A DNA stretch of 64,000 nucleotides from Dermanyssus gallinae (taxonomy: Eukaryota > Arthropoda > Arachnida > Mesostigmata > Dermanyssidae), in the NCBI GenBank assembly GCA_003439945.1, contig QVRM01002014.1:248001-312000 (forward strand), written 5' to 3'. The notes beneath the pieces are model-generated. The model worked only from the letters and a program-made list of their open reading frames with translations. It ran no database searches and was not told the origin of the DNA. A program made the translations under genes and the position numbers. Below are positions 1-12,419 of the stretch, in pieces. Each line of letters begins with the position of its first letter. Positions within the stretch are counted from its first letter, which is position 1.

Positions 1-331
1 TATATGTATATTTATATATATATATATATAGGAGTGTCATCAAGCTGGTTTTATTTCATTTTGTAATTACAGTGGAATATGAATATCTAATTACCTTTGG
101 GCTTGTGAGGGGTGCTGCCAATCGAGCTTATCCTCGAGGCAGCCCCTCATTGTGCCCATAATTGATGCCGCATTGCCGCGCTGAACCGCCAGAGATAGCC
201 GCTGGAGTATATATATATATATATATATATATACCTAGTATATATATACTATAGTATATACATACTATAGTATATATATATATATATATATAAATATTTT
301 TTATATTAATTAAATTGTATACTAGGTATAT
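1..331. repeat. TA-rich microsatellite block
   Basis: Imperfect (TA)n tracts occupy 1-31 and roughly 209-300. The second tract is made of short palindromic TA blocks around the word actatagta. Open frames here are Tyr-Ile repeats created by the microsatellite and are not genes. Between the tracts I see nothing recognisable. Confidence 0.9.
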
Positions 332-780
332 ATATGCCTTGTTTAGTGACAGTGAAATTACAAATGTATGTGTTACCGAGTTGGCTGGACAGTGTGTGGT
401 AACAAAAGCAAGCATCTTGATATGGAGAAATAGTCGCGTTGAGAATAATTTGGAGAAACCGAAATTCTGTGATGCCTTATTTTGTATCTTTCAAGGATGC
501 GAGGTATTTATTATTCCAGCACGGAAGCACCTGCCAGTGCTGGCGTCTCTGTGTGTGCCTGGACAGGGGCGCGCCCCGTTTCGGACAACGTACTTTTCTA
601 GGCACCTAGATTTGCGTGTGTTGACGCGGAAATTAAGGCTGCTGAGATCAACTCCTGGCATTGAACAAAGCAACTACGCTTTGAAGGTGTCAACTGTCAA
701 GGTGGCTGTAGTCATGATGAAGTAGACAGAGACGGGCGCGACTCTAGTTTACACAGGCCTGCTATCTAAAAGGTCGGGAA
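332..780. other. no gene recognised
   Basis: The plus strand is open from 315 to 725 (136 codons). The predicted protein has no family I recognise, no start context and no flanking splice signals, and it begins inside the TA tract. I treat it as a chance open frame. Confidence 0.5.
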
Positions 781-784
781 GTCT

Positions 785-2340
785 TAGGGCTCCTGCACCG
801 AGCATGGATTCTAAACGCCGACCCCCAGATAGCTGCTGATCGTAGGGCGCTCTATAACCAACATAGAGCCTCCTACAAGGAAGTGCTTGTGGAGAATAAG
901 CGCCGGTGTGAGGAGAAGGAGGAGTTTCGTATGCTTGAGAGAGCAGAGCGCGAACCCCATGTCTACATCGTTCGACGGCTGGACAAAAGCATGCACATCA
1001 TGACAAAGGATCAGCTGCGGCAGAACTCTATTGCTCTTCTGCTCGATGCAACCCCCCCCCCCCCCCGCCTGCGCGCTTAACCGAGCTATTGAGCAAGCCT
1101 TCACTCTAAAGCGGCACTATATGAATTCGCCGTTTATAGTGGAGAAGAAGTGGTGCAGATCTTGCGCGGGTTACCCAAGATAAAGAGTAGTGGTCCTGAT
1201 GGGGTCTAATACGAACATTGAGGTGAGTCGTCCGATGTTTTAGCAGGAGACCTGTGTAATCTGTTTAATCAGATATTCAGTGGGAGATCGCCTTACGCCC
1301 CAGGTTTGGCGTAAGGCGAGACTTACTTAGTATTCAAGGGCAGATACGATGATAACGTGAACGATCCAAATCTCGACGAGGTATTGCGTCGGAACGCACT
1401 CTTAAGAAAATATTCGCTAAGTTAATTATCTCGAGGATGTTTGCCACTGTGGAGAAGGCTTTACCTTTGGAGCAATTCGAATTCAGGAAGGATCAGTTTA
1501 CACAGGACGCGATCCGTCTAGTCGTTTTGCATGCGGATGACATAGTAGTGACCTATCGGTACCGCGGTGCCATTCGTCGGATTGTCGGCGACGTAAAAGT
1601 TACCTTTACTGTAAGGGCCTGCAAATAAACTCGCGGAAGACAGAAGCCATTAAGTTTCGCGGCGGGGGTCGATTGGCTGCAGCAGACGTAATACCCTATT
1701 GTGACCAACCGCTGAAGTTAGTCAACTCCTTCCCACTACACTATACGGGAACGACCTTTACGCACCACATCGGCGACAGGTGCGACAAAAGACGGCGGTC
1801 TTTGCACACTTTCGAGCGGCTATTGCCTCTATTCACACAGAGGTGAGGGGCCATCGACGACTGTCTCTGGGTGCGACCTTTTTGAGCTTAAGCTTGTGCC
1901 AATGTTGAGCTACAGCCGTCGCAGGGTGCAGGGCCTTCGTTCAACAACAAATTTTGCACAGCTAGGAAGCGTGCGTCACAACATATATGAAGCGTATGTT
2001 TCTTTGTTTGCCGCGGACGGCAAGATACCGCTTCGTATACCTGTTATCGGGTTGCGGACCAGTAGTTGAAACAGAGTCAGGCTTAAGCCACCTATTACAT
2101 GACCACTTCAGCAATTTTTGTTGCAATGGCAGGGAAAAGTGACTGAGGCATTGGCAGAGGTAGCGTCGTAATTAGATGTGTACCTCGCCAGGGAGCTTTG
2201 GGATGAAATGGTATGCGCTAGCCGGCACGTGTACACAAGGTACATTGTGCTATTATCACTTGGTATGCTCGACCCAAGCATTTCATTCGGTTGGCGATTA
2301 ATGTCGTTGTCGGTTATGCTCTCAGATATGCGCTAAATAC
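785..2340 (+). pseudogene. CR1-type LINE relic, ORF2 linker and reverse transcriptase (family B)
   Basis: This is a broken copy of the reverse transcriptase part of a non-LTR retrotransposon. The segment AEREPHVYIVRR (about 940-975) matches AEREPSAYIVRP in the family-B element near 59.49 kb. A run of C follows at about 1,051-1,065. The RT fingers motif SGPDG lies at 1189-1203 and is followed directly by a stop. EKALPLEQFEFRK (about 1,450) matches the family-B EEALPPEQFCFRK. The catalytic YADD box is HADD at 1530-1541, and the stretch after it has lost about 100 residues relative to other copies. SRKTEAIKF near 1,635 is the next RT block. Stops and frameshifts are frequent. Assignment to family B rests on these matches to the copies at 33 and 58-64 kb. 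Confidence 0.75.
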
Positions 2341-2880
2341 CAAGCAGCGAGCTGCCAGACGCATTGGTGGTCTTTGTACTTTTTCGTCTGGTGGGACGGT
2401 CGCGGATGTGTTCAAATTGTATATAATGAAAACTGTATAGTAATTAAGTACCATCTTGAGATGCAAAGTTTTTGCGAAATAAACAGTGTGTTTATCTTAT
2501 GTATTTCTATCACATTCAACACAAAAAAACACACTCATGAACAAGCATGTGCACTGAAATACGCATTTATTTCACTGGGATGTTTTGGTACCAAATATCC
2601 ACGACCAAACTAAATGGCCATTTTGTGATATGATTACCACAAATTGTTTCCTCCTGCGCCCTCCTTCCTCTTTATTGATGTCTGATTTCTGTATGGTCCC
2701 ACGTTAGCGTTTTCCTGGTGTACTTCTTTTTTTATATGGGGGTTTCCTGCAGCTAGCAGCGACTAGCGTAAGACTCGCTAAAAAGTCATATTGCTTTCTG
2801 CGCCTTCTTGATCTTAACCACGTACGGCCACAACTATCCATAACCTGGTTATCTTGTGTGGTTTAGTATGATTAATCACC
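2341..2880. other. no gene recognised
   Basis: AT-rich sequence between two LINE relics. I see no exon, repeat family or RNA gene. It may include decayed 3' end sequence of the preceding LINE. Confidence 0.4.
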
Positions 2881-2889
2881 ATGTGGTCT

Positions 2890-4160
2890 TCCGCACCATG
2901 CAGTAATGTTCGGTGTCTCACTCTTTTTGCCATGCTATATTTGGCGGTCATGTCTCTGTTAAGTCAGATCCTACTGAAGCACCCTCGCTACAACCAGGAA
3001 AGCGTCCGTTGAAGCTGTTCAGTAGGTGCAACATATCCCAATTGTAATCTCCTGCTGGAACAACTGCAGGGCACGCCGGTTACCCGCCGTTCAGGAAGCT
3101 ATCCACGCGCACACGGAAGAGGCATACAAGGCCGTAGACTTGGCTACCGCCTCCAGTCTCCAGCGTTTCGAGGCCCCCTCCTCGAAGCAACATTCTTGCA
3201 AGGTTTCACGGTACCCGGATCGACTTCTTGGACACTTGTCTGAGTTGCCTGGCCGGCAAGCACTTATGTCTGTCGTTGGCTCCCTGCTCGTGTGGCAAGG
3301 AGCCAGCTCCAGAAGGGGCCCAAGTTTACAACCTTCTCCAGCGCGCTTTCTCTTCGGGACATGACCATGAGCACAAGAGCATCAGCACAGGTCAGTGCCT
3401 CTACATTTTCGACGAAGTCTATCCCCAGAACGCCTTTGCGTACAATGCTCCAGAGTACAGGACCTAATGTCAATTCTTAAAGGACTTCTGCTCTAATCCT
3501 CTACTCCCTGCGGCCGGCCATTAAATTGTGATCGCCCAAGTAGGAGGCTACCATTCCGCAAAGCGAGATGTTTTTTCACAAATGCCTCTATTCTCTCGTA
3601 GGTAGCCGAGTTAAAATAATTTTGTTTGTCTAAAAGGACAAATAAGGCAAAACCCCTTGTTTTACGAGACCGGGACTTTACCTCAAAGCCCGCCGTAGAA
3701 GTCCTAGCAGGGCGTAACCTGTGCGTCCTGAAGAAGACCACTGGTCCACTAGAAGTCCACTAGAACTGCTCTTTGCCAGGACCTTCTTATTCAGTTTGCG
3801 GGCTAGCACATCTTCGACGAGTTTGCCAATGGTGTCTAGTATTCATATGAGGTTGTAAGACAAGATCTTTCGTCGCCTTTGCGCACAGCACCGCTAATAA
3901 AATCAATATAATGTGGCAATCCCCTTTCTACTTTGAGTAGCTTTATCTAATGAAGTTTGCAGCGGTTTCCTGTCCCAAGTTCCACATCTGCCATCGTGTT
4001 TGTAAGGCAGACGCGTTCTCAAGAGTATCTTGCGATATGCCTGGTTGCCAACAAAACGAACTGATGGTTTCCATAGTCCGCCTTCACTCTCCTTCAGGTC
4101 GTGGCCTGTGGAAGCGCGGCATGTAGGCCAATGGTACTTAAATAAGCCTGCTGTGTCCCT
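2890..4160 (-). pseudogene. R1-type LINE relic, ORF2 reverse transcriptase
   Basis: On the minus strand the RT fingers and palm are readable in pieces. VLLDKQNYFNSATYERI (within 3493-3741) corresponds to the R1-clade block LDVRNAFNSA, with the catalytic Asp replaced or shifted. LGPVLWSIVRKGVL (within 3264-3473) corresponds to the PQGSVLGP-LWN block. TCADALVLMVMSR in the same frame is the YADD box with the second Asp lost. The region from 2.9 to 3.26 kb fits the position of the thumb and C-terminal part. Frameshifts separate the blocks, so the copy is dead. Assignment to the R1 group rests on the NAFNSA-like and GPxLW motifs; another Jockey-superfamily clade is possible. Confidence 0.7.
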
Positions 4161-4424
4161 CTTATGGACGGTAGGGGACTTACTAGATAATATGTTTTCC
4201 TATTCTCTAGTTTGCATCATCGAAATTTCCGGTGATTATTGCTTCCTTTGTTTCGTGTTTAGTCAGAAGTAGCAGCAGCCTACCTCTACCGCATCTACTG
4301 CCCAGTTTGTTCTGTCCCTAGCGGTAGCTCCATTTGGCTTTAATAACAGACATATGTCTTACCTTTTTGTGTTACTACCTCATCGAGCGTACCGTGGGCT
4401 GCTTCGCAACGGCTTTGGTTCACT

Positions 4425-5210
4425 TTAAGTACTATACGAATCATTGGATTGCTGACCAATTGAAAACGTCCTGCCACGGCCAAATTTCCACTTTCGTCTG
4501 CTAACGGAGAAATTTCCTATGGTTTGTTTGTTCGTTTTGCTATCTTTTCTCCTAGAGTTTCCACTTCCCACTGAAGTTGGTTTTGACCGGCTGAGTACTA
4601 AGAGTTTCCTTCCCTGTGGTTTGCTAGACATGTCTATGCGTGCTATTTTGGCGATAGGGCGTCCCGTAGACCGCAGATCTTGCACTCGCCGTCGGTTCTT
4701 ACGCACGTCATTTGCCGTTCGACTCCTTGTTTGATTTCCTGCAGCTGAAGAATTATATCGTCCCTGTTTTTAGTAAACTCTTTATTGCCGCCAAATGTTC
4801 TGTTTCGTAGTTGGCATGCGTCCAAATGCCCTGCAGGGTCCCGCCGGACGCTTCCCTTGTTGTTTTTTACCCCAATAGTGCCGTGGCTTTTTTGCGCCGG
4901 CGAGCCCATGGCGGAGTTTTTTTCTCTTCGAAGAAAAGCTCTGGAGCACACTTTTAGTAAAGCCTCTTTTCCAGTTCATCAGCAGTTAGTCCGAGGGCCC
5001 AGAGAATCTACCTTGTATAACTCTTAGGGCTTTTTACCCATCGCTTCACCAACTTCGTCGTTTTTACCAGCGCCTCTAACACCTTGTGTGTCGACGGCCC
5101 CACTCTTTCTTCTTCCGGCTCTACAACCCCCAGCAATTTGGACATTTGCTCATACTCGTCCAGATCCTTAAAACTAGCCTGATGGCTCTCGTGCATCTGC
5201 CGAGGCACTT
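4425..5210 (-). pseudogene. ORF1-like frames upstream of the antisense R1-type LINE
   Basis: Three overlapping minus-strand frames (5008-5208, 4643-4951, 4425-4706) lie directly upstream, in transcription order, of the antisense RT. They are rich in Lys, Arg, Gln and Glu. A heptad-like stretch IILQLQEIKQGVERQM suggests a coiled coil, as in many LINE ORF1 proteins. I see no CCHC zinc knuckle, which R1 ORF1 proteins normally have. Position and composition are the only support, so this is a weak call. Confidence 0.35.
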
Positions 5211-5299
5211 CGACCTTCTCCCTAAATACTGTAAGTACCTAAAAAGGTACTTAATTATTACTAAATTTATCGTTTCATGCAGGAACTTCTTCTATTCCA

Positions 5300-6069
<770 letters not shown>

Positions 6070-6231
6070 CGTATTAAGCAGACGCGTATACCTACCCGAA
6101 AACCTGCGGTGACGGGATATTCTAATATGAATTTACCTGATTCTACGATGCTTCTTTTAAAAGTTTGTTTAGAACATTACCAAAGGCCAGATTTCACCCC
6201 GTTTAGTAGAATATCTTGTTTTTTTTTTCTA

Positions 6232-6504
6232 ATGGGCACCATTCGTTTCAGGACGAACAGATACTGCTGGATATTTCTTGGTGTTGTGTGGCTCGCCATT
6301 CTTACATGCGTCGTTCATCTAATAATGAGAGTCGCGACCACCAGAGTAGTAGAAGGGAACAACCCCAAAGTGGAACCAGACCCTTTACCTATTCGGTGCA
6401 AGGACCCTATTGTACACTCGACACCACGAAGCATTTCGTTACTTAACGATGTCACGGAACTTAAGGATAAGTACGACCAGAAAAAAGACCGACCGACATT
6501 TATG
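6232..6504 (+). CDS. candidate first exon of a membrane-anchored protein (unknown)
   Basis: The frame from ATG 6232 runs to a strong splice donor ATG|GTACGT at 6504/6505 and gives 91 codons ending in phase 0. The N-terminus has Arg5, Arg7 and Arg10, then one hydrophobic stretch of about 20 residues (YCWIFLGVVWLAILTCVVHL, residues 11-30), which looks like a signal anchor of a type II membrane protein. After it comes a polar, Pro-rich stem ending RPTF. A different start is possible: the tract ttttttttttct followed by cgtttcag gives a 3' splice site at 6252, making this an internal exon. The phase-0 end matches the phase-0 start of the candidate exon at 13,997, but the distance makes this an inference. 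I do not recognise the protein. Confidence 0.4.
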
Positions 6505-6519
6505 GTACGTCTAGACATT

Positions 6520-7290
6520 TTCTCTTTTCAACGTTCCTTTTGCAAGTGCATAAATTTACAACTTTTATAAAATAAATTTCATTATTACGTGACGTTACAT
6601 GATTAGGTGACATTACAGCACATATCTAAGTCATAGTGGTCAAGTTTATGGCAATATAGATATGAGCCGTGTGATATTTATCATAGCTAATATATTAGTC
6701 CCCAACACCTTGAGAAGTGTAGCAGCAGCTTCTTCAGTAACCCGCAGTTTCCCACTCGTAAACAATGTGTTTTGCAGGACTTTTTAATATCTTCGTCCAG
6801 TTGTGTGGGGACCTTCATAAGTGCATCCCCTTTAAACAAGTGCGGGCAGTGCGGGTTTTAATGGCTTCCTATGGGGGGGGGGTTCCATGATATTTCGGCT
6901 ATTCTGACTCCCGGAAGGAAATTGTTGCTGCTAAATACGGCTTCGAGAAGCTAGCCATCAGAAAGCAAGCTGAGCTATTACGCTTTCTGCTTCGGCGATA
7001 ATGTTGTCAATAGCGCTAGTTACCTCGCCTCTTGTGTGCTACTTAAAATTAGGTGACTTTCCAGTATTCTTATCGGCATGACGGTATTCCCATACGTTCA
7101 TGGCGTTCTTCTTCTTGCGGTCTTAGTTTAAACAGATAATGTTTCTTAAATATTAAGGCCAATTAGAAATGAGGGTTGTGGGCCTGTGGGCCGGTACGTC
7201 GATTAGAAGACGGCCAAAATAGAGATAATCATGGCGGTTTTCTCTCGTTTAGCCGCAATATCGGCAATCGCCAAAAATGCGCTTAATCAA
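6520..7290. other. no gene recognised
   Basis: No open frame or repeat family recognised. A run of ten G lies near 6,877-6,886. Confidence 0.4.
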
Positions 7291-7298
7291 GTGAGATA

Positions 7299-7910
7299 TA
7301 CAGTCCGCCAAAAAAGATACAGCCACCTTTTGTGTAACTTTTTTTTGCCACATTGCACGCATTTATTATAAACAATCGTATAAATATACATACTACAGTG
7401 ATACGTGCTTATAGAGTTAAAGCCGAGACTTTCATCGACATTTGGGGTCTCGGACTACTTTGAATCCCTTGATCTCCGCTGTCGGGTATCATACAAAGTT
7501 GTCGGTTGTGTTTTTTAGACGGTCATGTTAATTCAGCGCTATAGGGATATACTCGAAGAGCAATCGGCGCATTTTCAGCTGATGTAAGGGCGTGAATTTA
7601 GTTTTCAACACGTCCCAATTCACACCAAGCTAATCAGAAGCCAGTTCGAGCAACGTCACATGAGGTCCTATGCTGGCCTGCAGTATCACCTGATCTTAAT
7701 ATCATCGGGAATGTGCGGGGCTGGCTCGCTCGAAAGGTTTACATCGACGAAAAACAATTTTCCACACAGGAGCTAAAAGAAGCAATTGTGAATACTTAGG
7801 ACCAGCTCTCGCGTGTATCATTGTAGTCTTTACGCAATTGGTTATAATAAATGTGTGTAATGTGGCAATAATGGGTAGCTGTATCTTTTTTTCGTGCTCC
7901 GGGACACACC
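7299..7910 (+). mobile_element. Tc1/mariner DNA transposon relic, internally deleted
   Basis: Both ends carry an inverted motif. The left side reads aaaaaagatacagccacc at about 7,309 and continues to gccacattgcac. The right side, on the opposite strand, reads aaaaaaagatacagctaccc and continues to gccacattacac (7,853-7,895). Between them, broken frames show a Tc1-type transposase. EFSFQHVPIHTK (about 7,595) corresponds to the FQQDNAPIHT block with the catalytic Asp lost. WPAVSPDLNIIGNVRGWL from 7,674 corresponds to SPDLNPIENLWG with the catalytic Glu changed to Gly. The frame ends at TAG 7798. About 0.6 kb remains of a family normally near 1.3 kb, so the N-terminal DNA-binding part is gone. 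Confidence 0.8.
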
Positions 7911-9430
7911 GTAAAATATAATCTCAAAGAGATCTTTTCAAGTAGTTTTTCTTTAAAAAAAAACTCATTTATTTTACTTCTATGTTTAGTGAACAAGCAG
8001 CCCACAATGCACACGCAGTGTTTATTAGTTGTGACAAGACGTTTACGCCCTAGCCCCTCGCCGCTTGGTTTGGTCGAGGCGTTTTGACTAGCTGCTGTAT
8101 GTAGTTTTGTCGCCTCCTATAAATTTTGGTGTCTTATTTCTACAAAGGAAAATAGGCATTTTCTGTGCTTTATTTTAGTCTTGGATTACACTAATGGTGA
8201 ATGCATTTCACTGATGCGCTCGATATCTGGGCTTTCCTGACCCATGACTATTGTCGCCATACAATGCGGGGTCTGCTGTTAGGCATTCCGCGTTCTCAGT
8301 CGACTAGTTGCCATTGGACTCGATCCGAGAGAGGAAAATGTAGCAAAAATATAATGTTTGTTACTAAACAAAGTTGCATACATGAACTAAGTGGTAAGTA
8401 AAACTTATAAAAGATGACTTTAAATAAAAACTCGTCAATTCTCCGAAGAAAGAGAGGGGTGTCGACTTTCACTAAGCTGGCCCCAAACTAACCTTTCATT
8501 TTGCTGCACTTGTGGCTCTTCTGTTAGCACCTAACGGAACATATTTGTTGGACTTTGGACATTGTTCGCAGGTAGATACGTCTTCGGCGTACGTGTACGT
8601 GCACTTGTTAACTGTTCCGACGACGATGGTCGTGTTTTTGTGCTCCCCGTTTGACCCTTGCCTTAGTGGGTTTTTCTTGCGCAAATTGGAGCATTTCTGG
8701 TGTTACTCGTCTAAGCCTAGTGCCTCACGTGATACCGAAAACGCACGGTATTTCGGAGTCGGGAAGTGTAAACCTGCTATCCACCTTTCACTGGGAAGTT
8801 GCGGATGAGCGTCACTCCGTTGCGAACCGTGGAGTAGTTGCGGCGAGACTCATCCGTCATTTAGGCATCGTCACGAGCAGTGTCGGTTTTCGTTGCAGTC
8901 TCGAGTGCGCTTATGTGACGGAATTGCTGAAGCAGAGGTAAATATAAATCAGCTGCAACTAGCATGGCAGCAAGCCTAGCTCAGTGGCGTGTCGACCACA
9001 ACAATAGCAAAAGCTGGCACTGTCATAACACTCGGAAGACATTTGTGCTGTCTCGTTTTTGGGCAGTCTTCGTATTTGCTCAAAGAATGAACAAAGCACG
9101 CAGGGTGACCTGCTTTGTGGTTCCTTATGTTGCATAAGGGCAGGAATACCGAGTTTCACTTAAAACCATCGGTAAACCCATCCTCAGAGTAGACGTGTGT
9201 GCAATGTGGCCATGACTGGCTGGTCAACAGATTGTTTCTTGAAGACACTTAGCAATTGCTCAATCGAAAACGAAGTCATGTGTCGTGTCTGGTTGTCTGG
9301 TTGGTTCCGAACTCAACGCCTTTATCCGACACCGTCAGGACCACAAGGCGGCTTGCGAATGGGCTTGAGAGACAAAAGCAACTCAAGCAAACGTCCAGTT
9401 CGTTTTCTTTCCTCCTTCCATCACACAAAT
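7911..9430. other. no element recognised; weak exon candidate
   Basis: A plus-strand frame at 8201-8393 ends at a good donor consensus, GTG|GTAAGT at 8393/8394. It has no clear acceptor and no recognisable domain. Several other open frames up to 98 codons lie on both strands with no support. I make no gene call here. Confidence 0.3.
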
Positions 9431-9559
9431 TAATTGTGGCTTAAGAGATCGCAACCAACATCGCGAGAAAAATCAAGCCTTTTTAGGCGTGAATCAGGAA
9501 TACAGACTGGCCTGTTCGGTGTCGCTCTCTGGCCCACCCATCCGAGGATAGAAGACTTT

Positions 9560-12358
9560 GTATACCAGAAAATGGTCGCGAAAGTCAAACGTTCTAAGGC
9601 ACGGCGCATACTATAGTGGAATTGCAAGGGTGCGGCCACGTTTTCGCTCTTCGCATTCGATGCCTGGATGGCATTGACATCCTAGTGCCTACGGAACCAT
9701 GGGCGATTTTTCCATTCGATTTACCTGGTTTCCATGCCATGCACTGCTTTAACCTGGTTTCTACGCAGTATGCTTAAAACTCCACAGGATCAGGAAGAGC
9801 CAGCGGCGGGCCTCAGTGCCCTACAATCACAGAACCGCCAACTTCGGCCGGCGCTACGTTGGCAGACAATGACATCGTCGTGCGTGGCTTTCTAAGACGC
9901 CCGGTAGCGGCTTATGTGCGCCCGGTCGGGCAGGCTCGGTGAACGAAGAGGGCTGTATTCGACCGCATATCCCCAGCAACCCAAGACCTTGCAGTAGAGG
10001 GCTTACCCCCAGGATTGCCAGAAACCCTTTTCTCCTCAGATTTATTGGCAGAGAGATACTCTTAGAGCGTTTCCACGAAGTCCTGTTTGTCATCAACGTT
10101 GATGAATACTTACGGCACTTTGCTCGCCAGACCCCAATCGCAGTTAGACATCTGACGGACTCCTATGCAGCGGCGCTTCCGCTAGCCGCCACCCTCAAAC
10201 CTATCTGTTGGAAGACGTATGCTCAGCAACGCAAGAAATACCAGAAATTACTGAAGCCGATGCTCATCGAAGAGGCCGAATAAATAGCCTTATAAGTATC
10301 TGTCCATCCTTATCGACCACTTTGCTGCTATGTTCGCGATGTGCGATACGACTCCACAAGTAGTGCCGTTGTAAACCGCGACCTGAGATAAACATATAAC
10401 AAGCGAACGCGACGCGTTAGAACAAGAGTTAATTGTGAAGGTACTCAGAAGGCCACAGAATAACGAGGCATCAGAAGATGGCATTGGCAACAAGCGTCTC
10501 AAAGGTACTCTTGTTCTGGTGCCTTCTTGGGCGGCTTTATTTGATGAGTCGCACGAGTACGGTCCCAAGCATTGTGAAACAAAAGTGTATGCTACAAGCT
10601 GTAATTCTATCAACTGACGAAGACGCGCGAAAATACTGGGATGACGTTCAGGCTACCCCCAAGGGGCAGCACGATTTTCGAAGGGATCGATCGAAGGCCG
10701 CAGCATGCAACTCGTTCCTGATCGACGCTAAACGACCTAAGCAAGCCACACAGCCCGCTTCTCGCACGGCTTGCCAACTTCAAGGTCTTACTGACTCAGC
10801 TCCGCGAGATCAAGTACTCCTGGCGTTTGTAAAGACAAGGGTCCCTAAAAAGATGTTCAATCGTTTCGTTGCGATCCTGCAGGATGAGCTTATATAGGTC
10901 GGCGATGAGACCACTGAGCTTCCGGCGTGTAGAGTTTTGGAGGAGCCTCTGTTTAAGCGAATATAGTGGATTTCTATTTGCTATTTACGGGAGTGAACAA
11001 GCCGTTTTTGGCGGTTAGGTACAACGACTAGTATTCCGTTTATTTCATATATCATACATTCGTAGCAGACGGCCGGCAGCGGGAGCAGCATGTTTGAATC
11101 TCTGCCTCCCTCTTCTCACCGAGCATAACGTTAATGAGAAGTCCTGACAGAGTACGAGCTGTAACTACCGCTACCGCAGTGTAGGTCGAACATTTGCACT
11201 ATTCAAAGATTTTCTGACACGTCATTCACCCAAAAAGCAGGGCTGGTACAGGGAGGTAACCTAGGTCCTCTTTTGTTCTCGTTACTCCTAAAGGACCTGC
11301 CTGACAAGATCCGAAGGCCTAAAAACCTTACGAGGTGCTTCTATGTGCAGACGACTTCGCTATCTACGAAAGCAGCGTTTTCAACTGCAGCTAGCGTTGA
11401 TCAGAATATGAGACGCTCCAAAGAAGCTCTGATTGACCATAAACCTAGGAAATACAGAAGCAGACGTTAAGAAGGGGCGGCCAAGTAGCGATAGGAACAC
11501 TCTATACATCGCTGGCTCACTCCTAGCGTATGTCAATAGATTTGCATACATGGGCCTCTCCTTGTACACAATCGGAACTTTGGAGTTCACTCAGCGGAGA
11601 AATGACGCAAAGTGAGACCTGCAGCCCTGGCGATCAAAAAGCCGCGTCAGCTGTACCTAAAAAAGCCTTTCCAATCTAAAGATTGGCCTAGTCACAGTAT
11701 ACAGAGTAGACGCCGTATAAACAGATAGGATCGCTAAAAACCTCAAGCAACTAAACCGTAAAAAGGCATCTTCTCTATAGAAAGATCTGGGGCTGCACAT
11801 CTCCGCAAGGAACCGATTATGAAATCTCCTAGTGAATAGCCCACCCTTCATTGAGAAACTTAGATGAAGACAAAATTTAGCACTGTCAAATACATTTATC
11901 AGCAATTTACGCTCCTAGGAAAGAAACATCGATGAGGTCGGTCCGCATTTCTACAATACTGGAGCCATGCGCAACGAATACTGGAAGGGAATAGACCAGC
12001 CGAGCCGTCACGTTTTCCCTGGAACACGTTTTTCCCTGCAAGGCTTCCACTACGCAGTCTATAAAGTAGACAGTTATCACGAACCAAGTGATAGGTGTAG
12101 ACGTTGCAGGTGCTGCGGTGGCACCTGTGATAGGTACCATGCCGGCCGCTGCTGCCATGTCGAGTCACTAGGCAGCCGCACTAGCTGAAAAGCTCGTACA
12201 TAGTCGTATAGTGATTTATGCAGTGTGGTTTGTGCCCTTTCACACGCTCATTGTTTACTACTTTATCATTTCATGCGTACCAGCATCGACTTGTTATAAT
12301 AATGCTGTCTATGTGACGATGTTATGCCAGCCAATCATTGGTGAAGAAATCTGAATCT
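9560..12358 (+). pseudogene. degenerate CR1-type LINE (family A-like), endonuclease to 3' end
   Basis: The APE endonuclease starts at WNCKGAATFS (about 9,618) and continues DILVPTEPWA, in which the catalytic Glu block is kept. The RT has KAGLVQGGNLGPLLFSLLLK (about 11,235-11,300) and ADDFAIYES, the catalytic box with Tyr changed to Cys (about 11,348). The thumb is visible around LLAYVNRFAYMGLS (about 11,520). The C-terminal Cys/His module ends near 12,156 (C-x2-C, then C-x3-C-x2-YH-x3-C) and matches the module in the copies at 25.8, 47.7 and 60.1 kb. The 3' end is probably the microsatellite-like gaatctgaatctg near 12,350. Stops and frameshifts are numerous. Confidence 0.75.
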
Positions 12359-12419
12359 GATGTATTTGGGATACCTGCATATCGTACGCCAATATTATAC
12401 TTCTCAATATAAATTTAGG

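Noticed and set aside
128..415. Open frame rich in Tyr and Ile
   Set aside because: Created by the (TA)n microsatellite; the same applies to the open frames across 14.23-14.45, 50.66-50.95 and 56.83-57.06 kb.
8201..8393. Possible exon ending in GTG|GTAAGT
   Set aside because: No acceptor, no recognisable domain and no phase agreement with neighbouring candidates. Kept only as a note.
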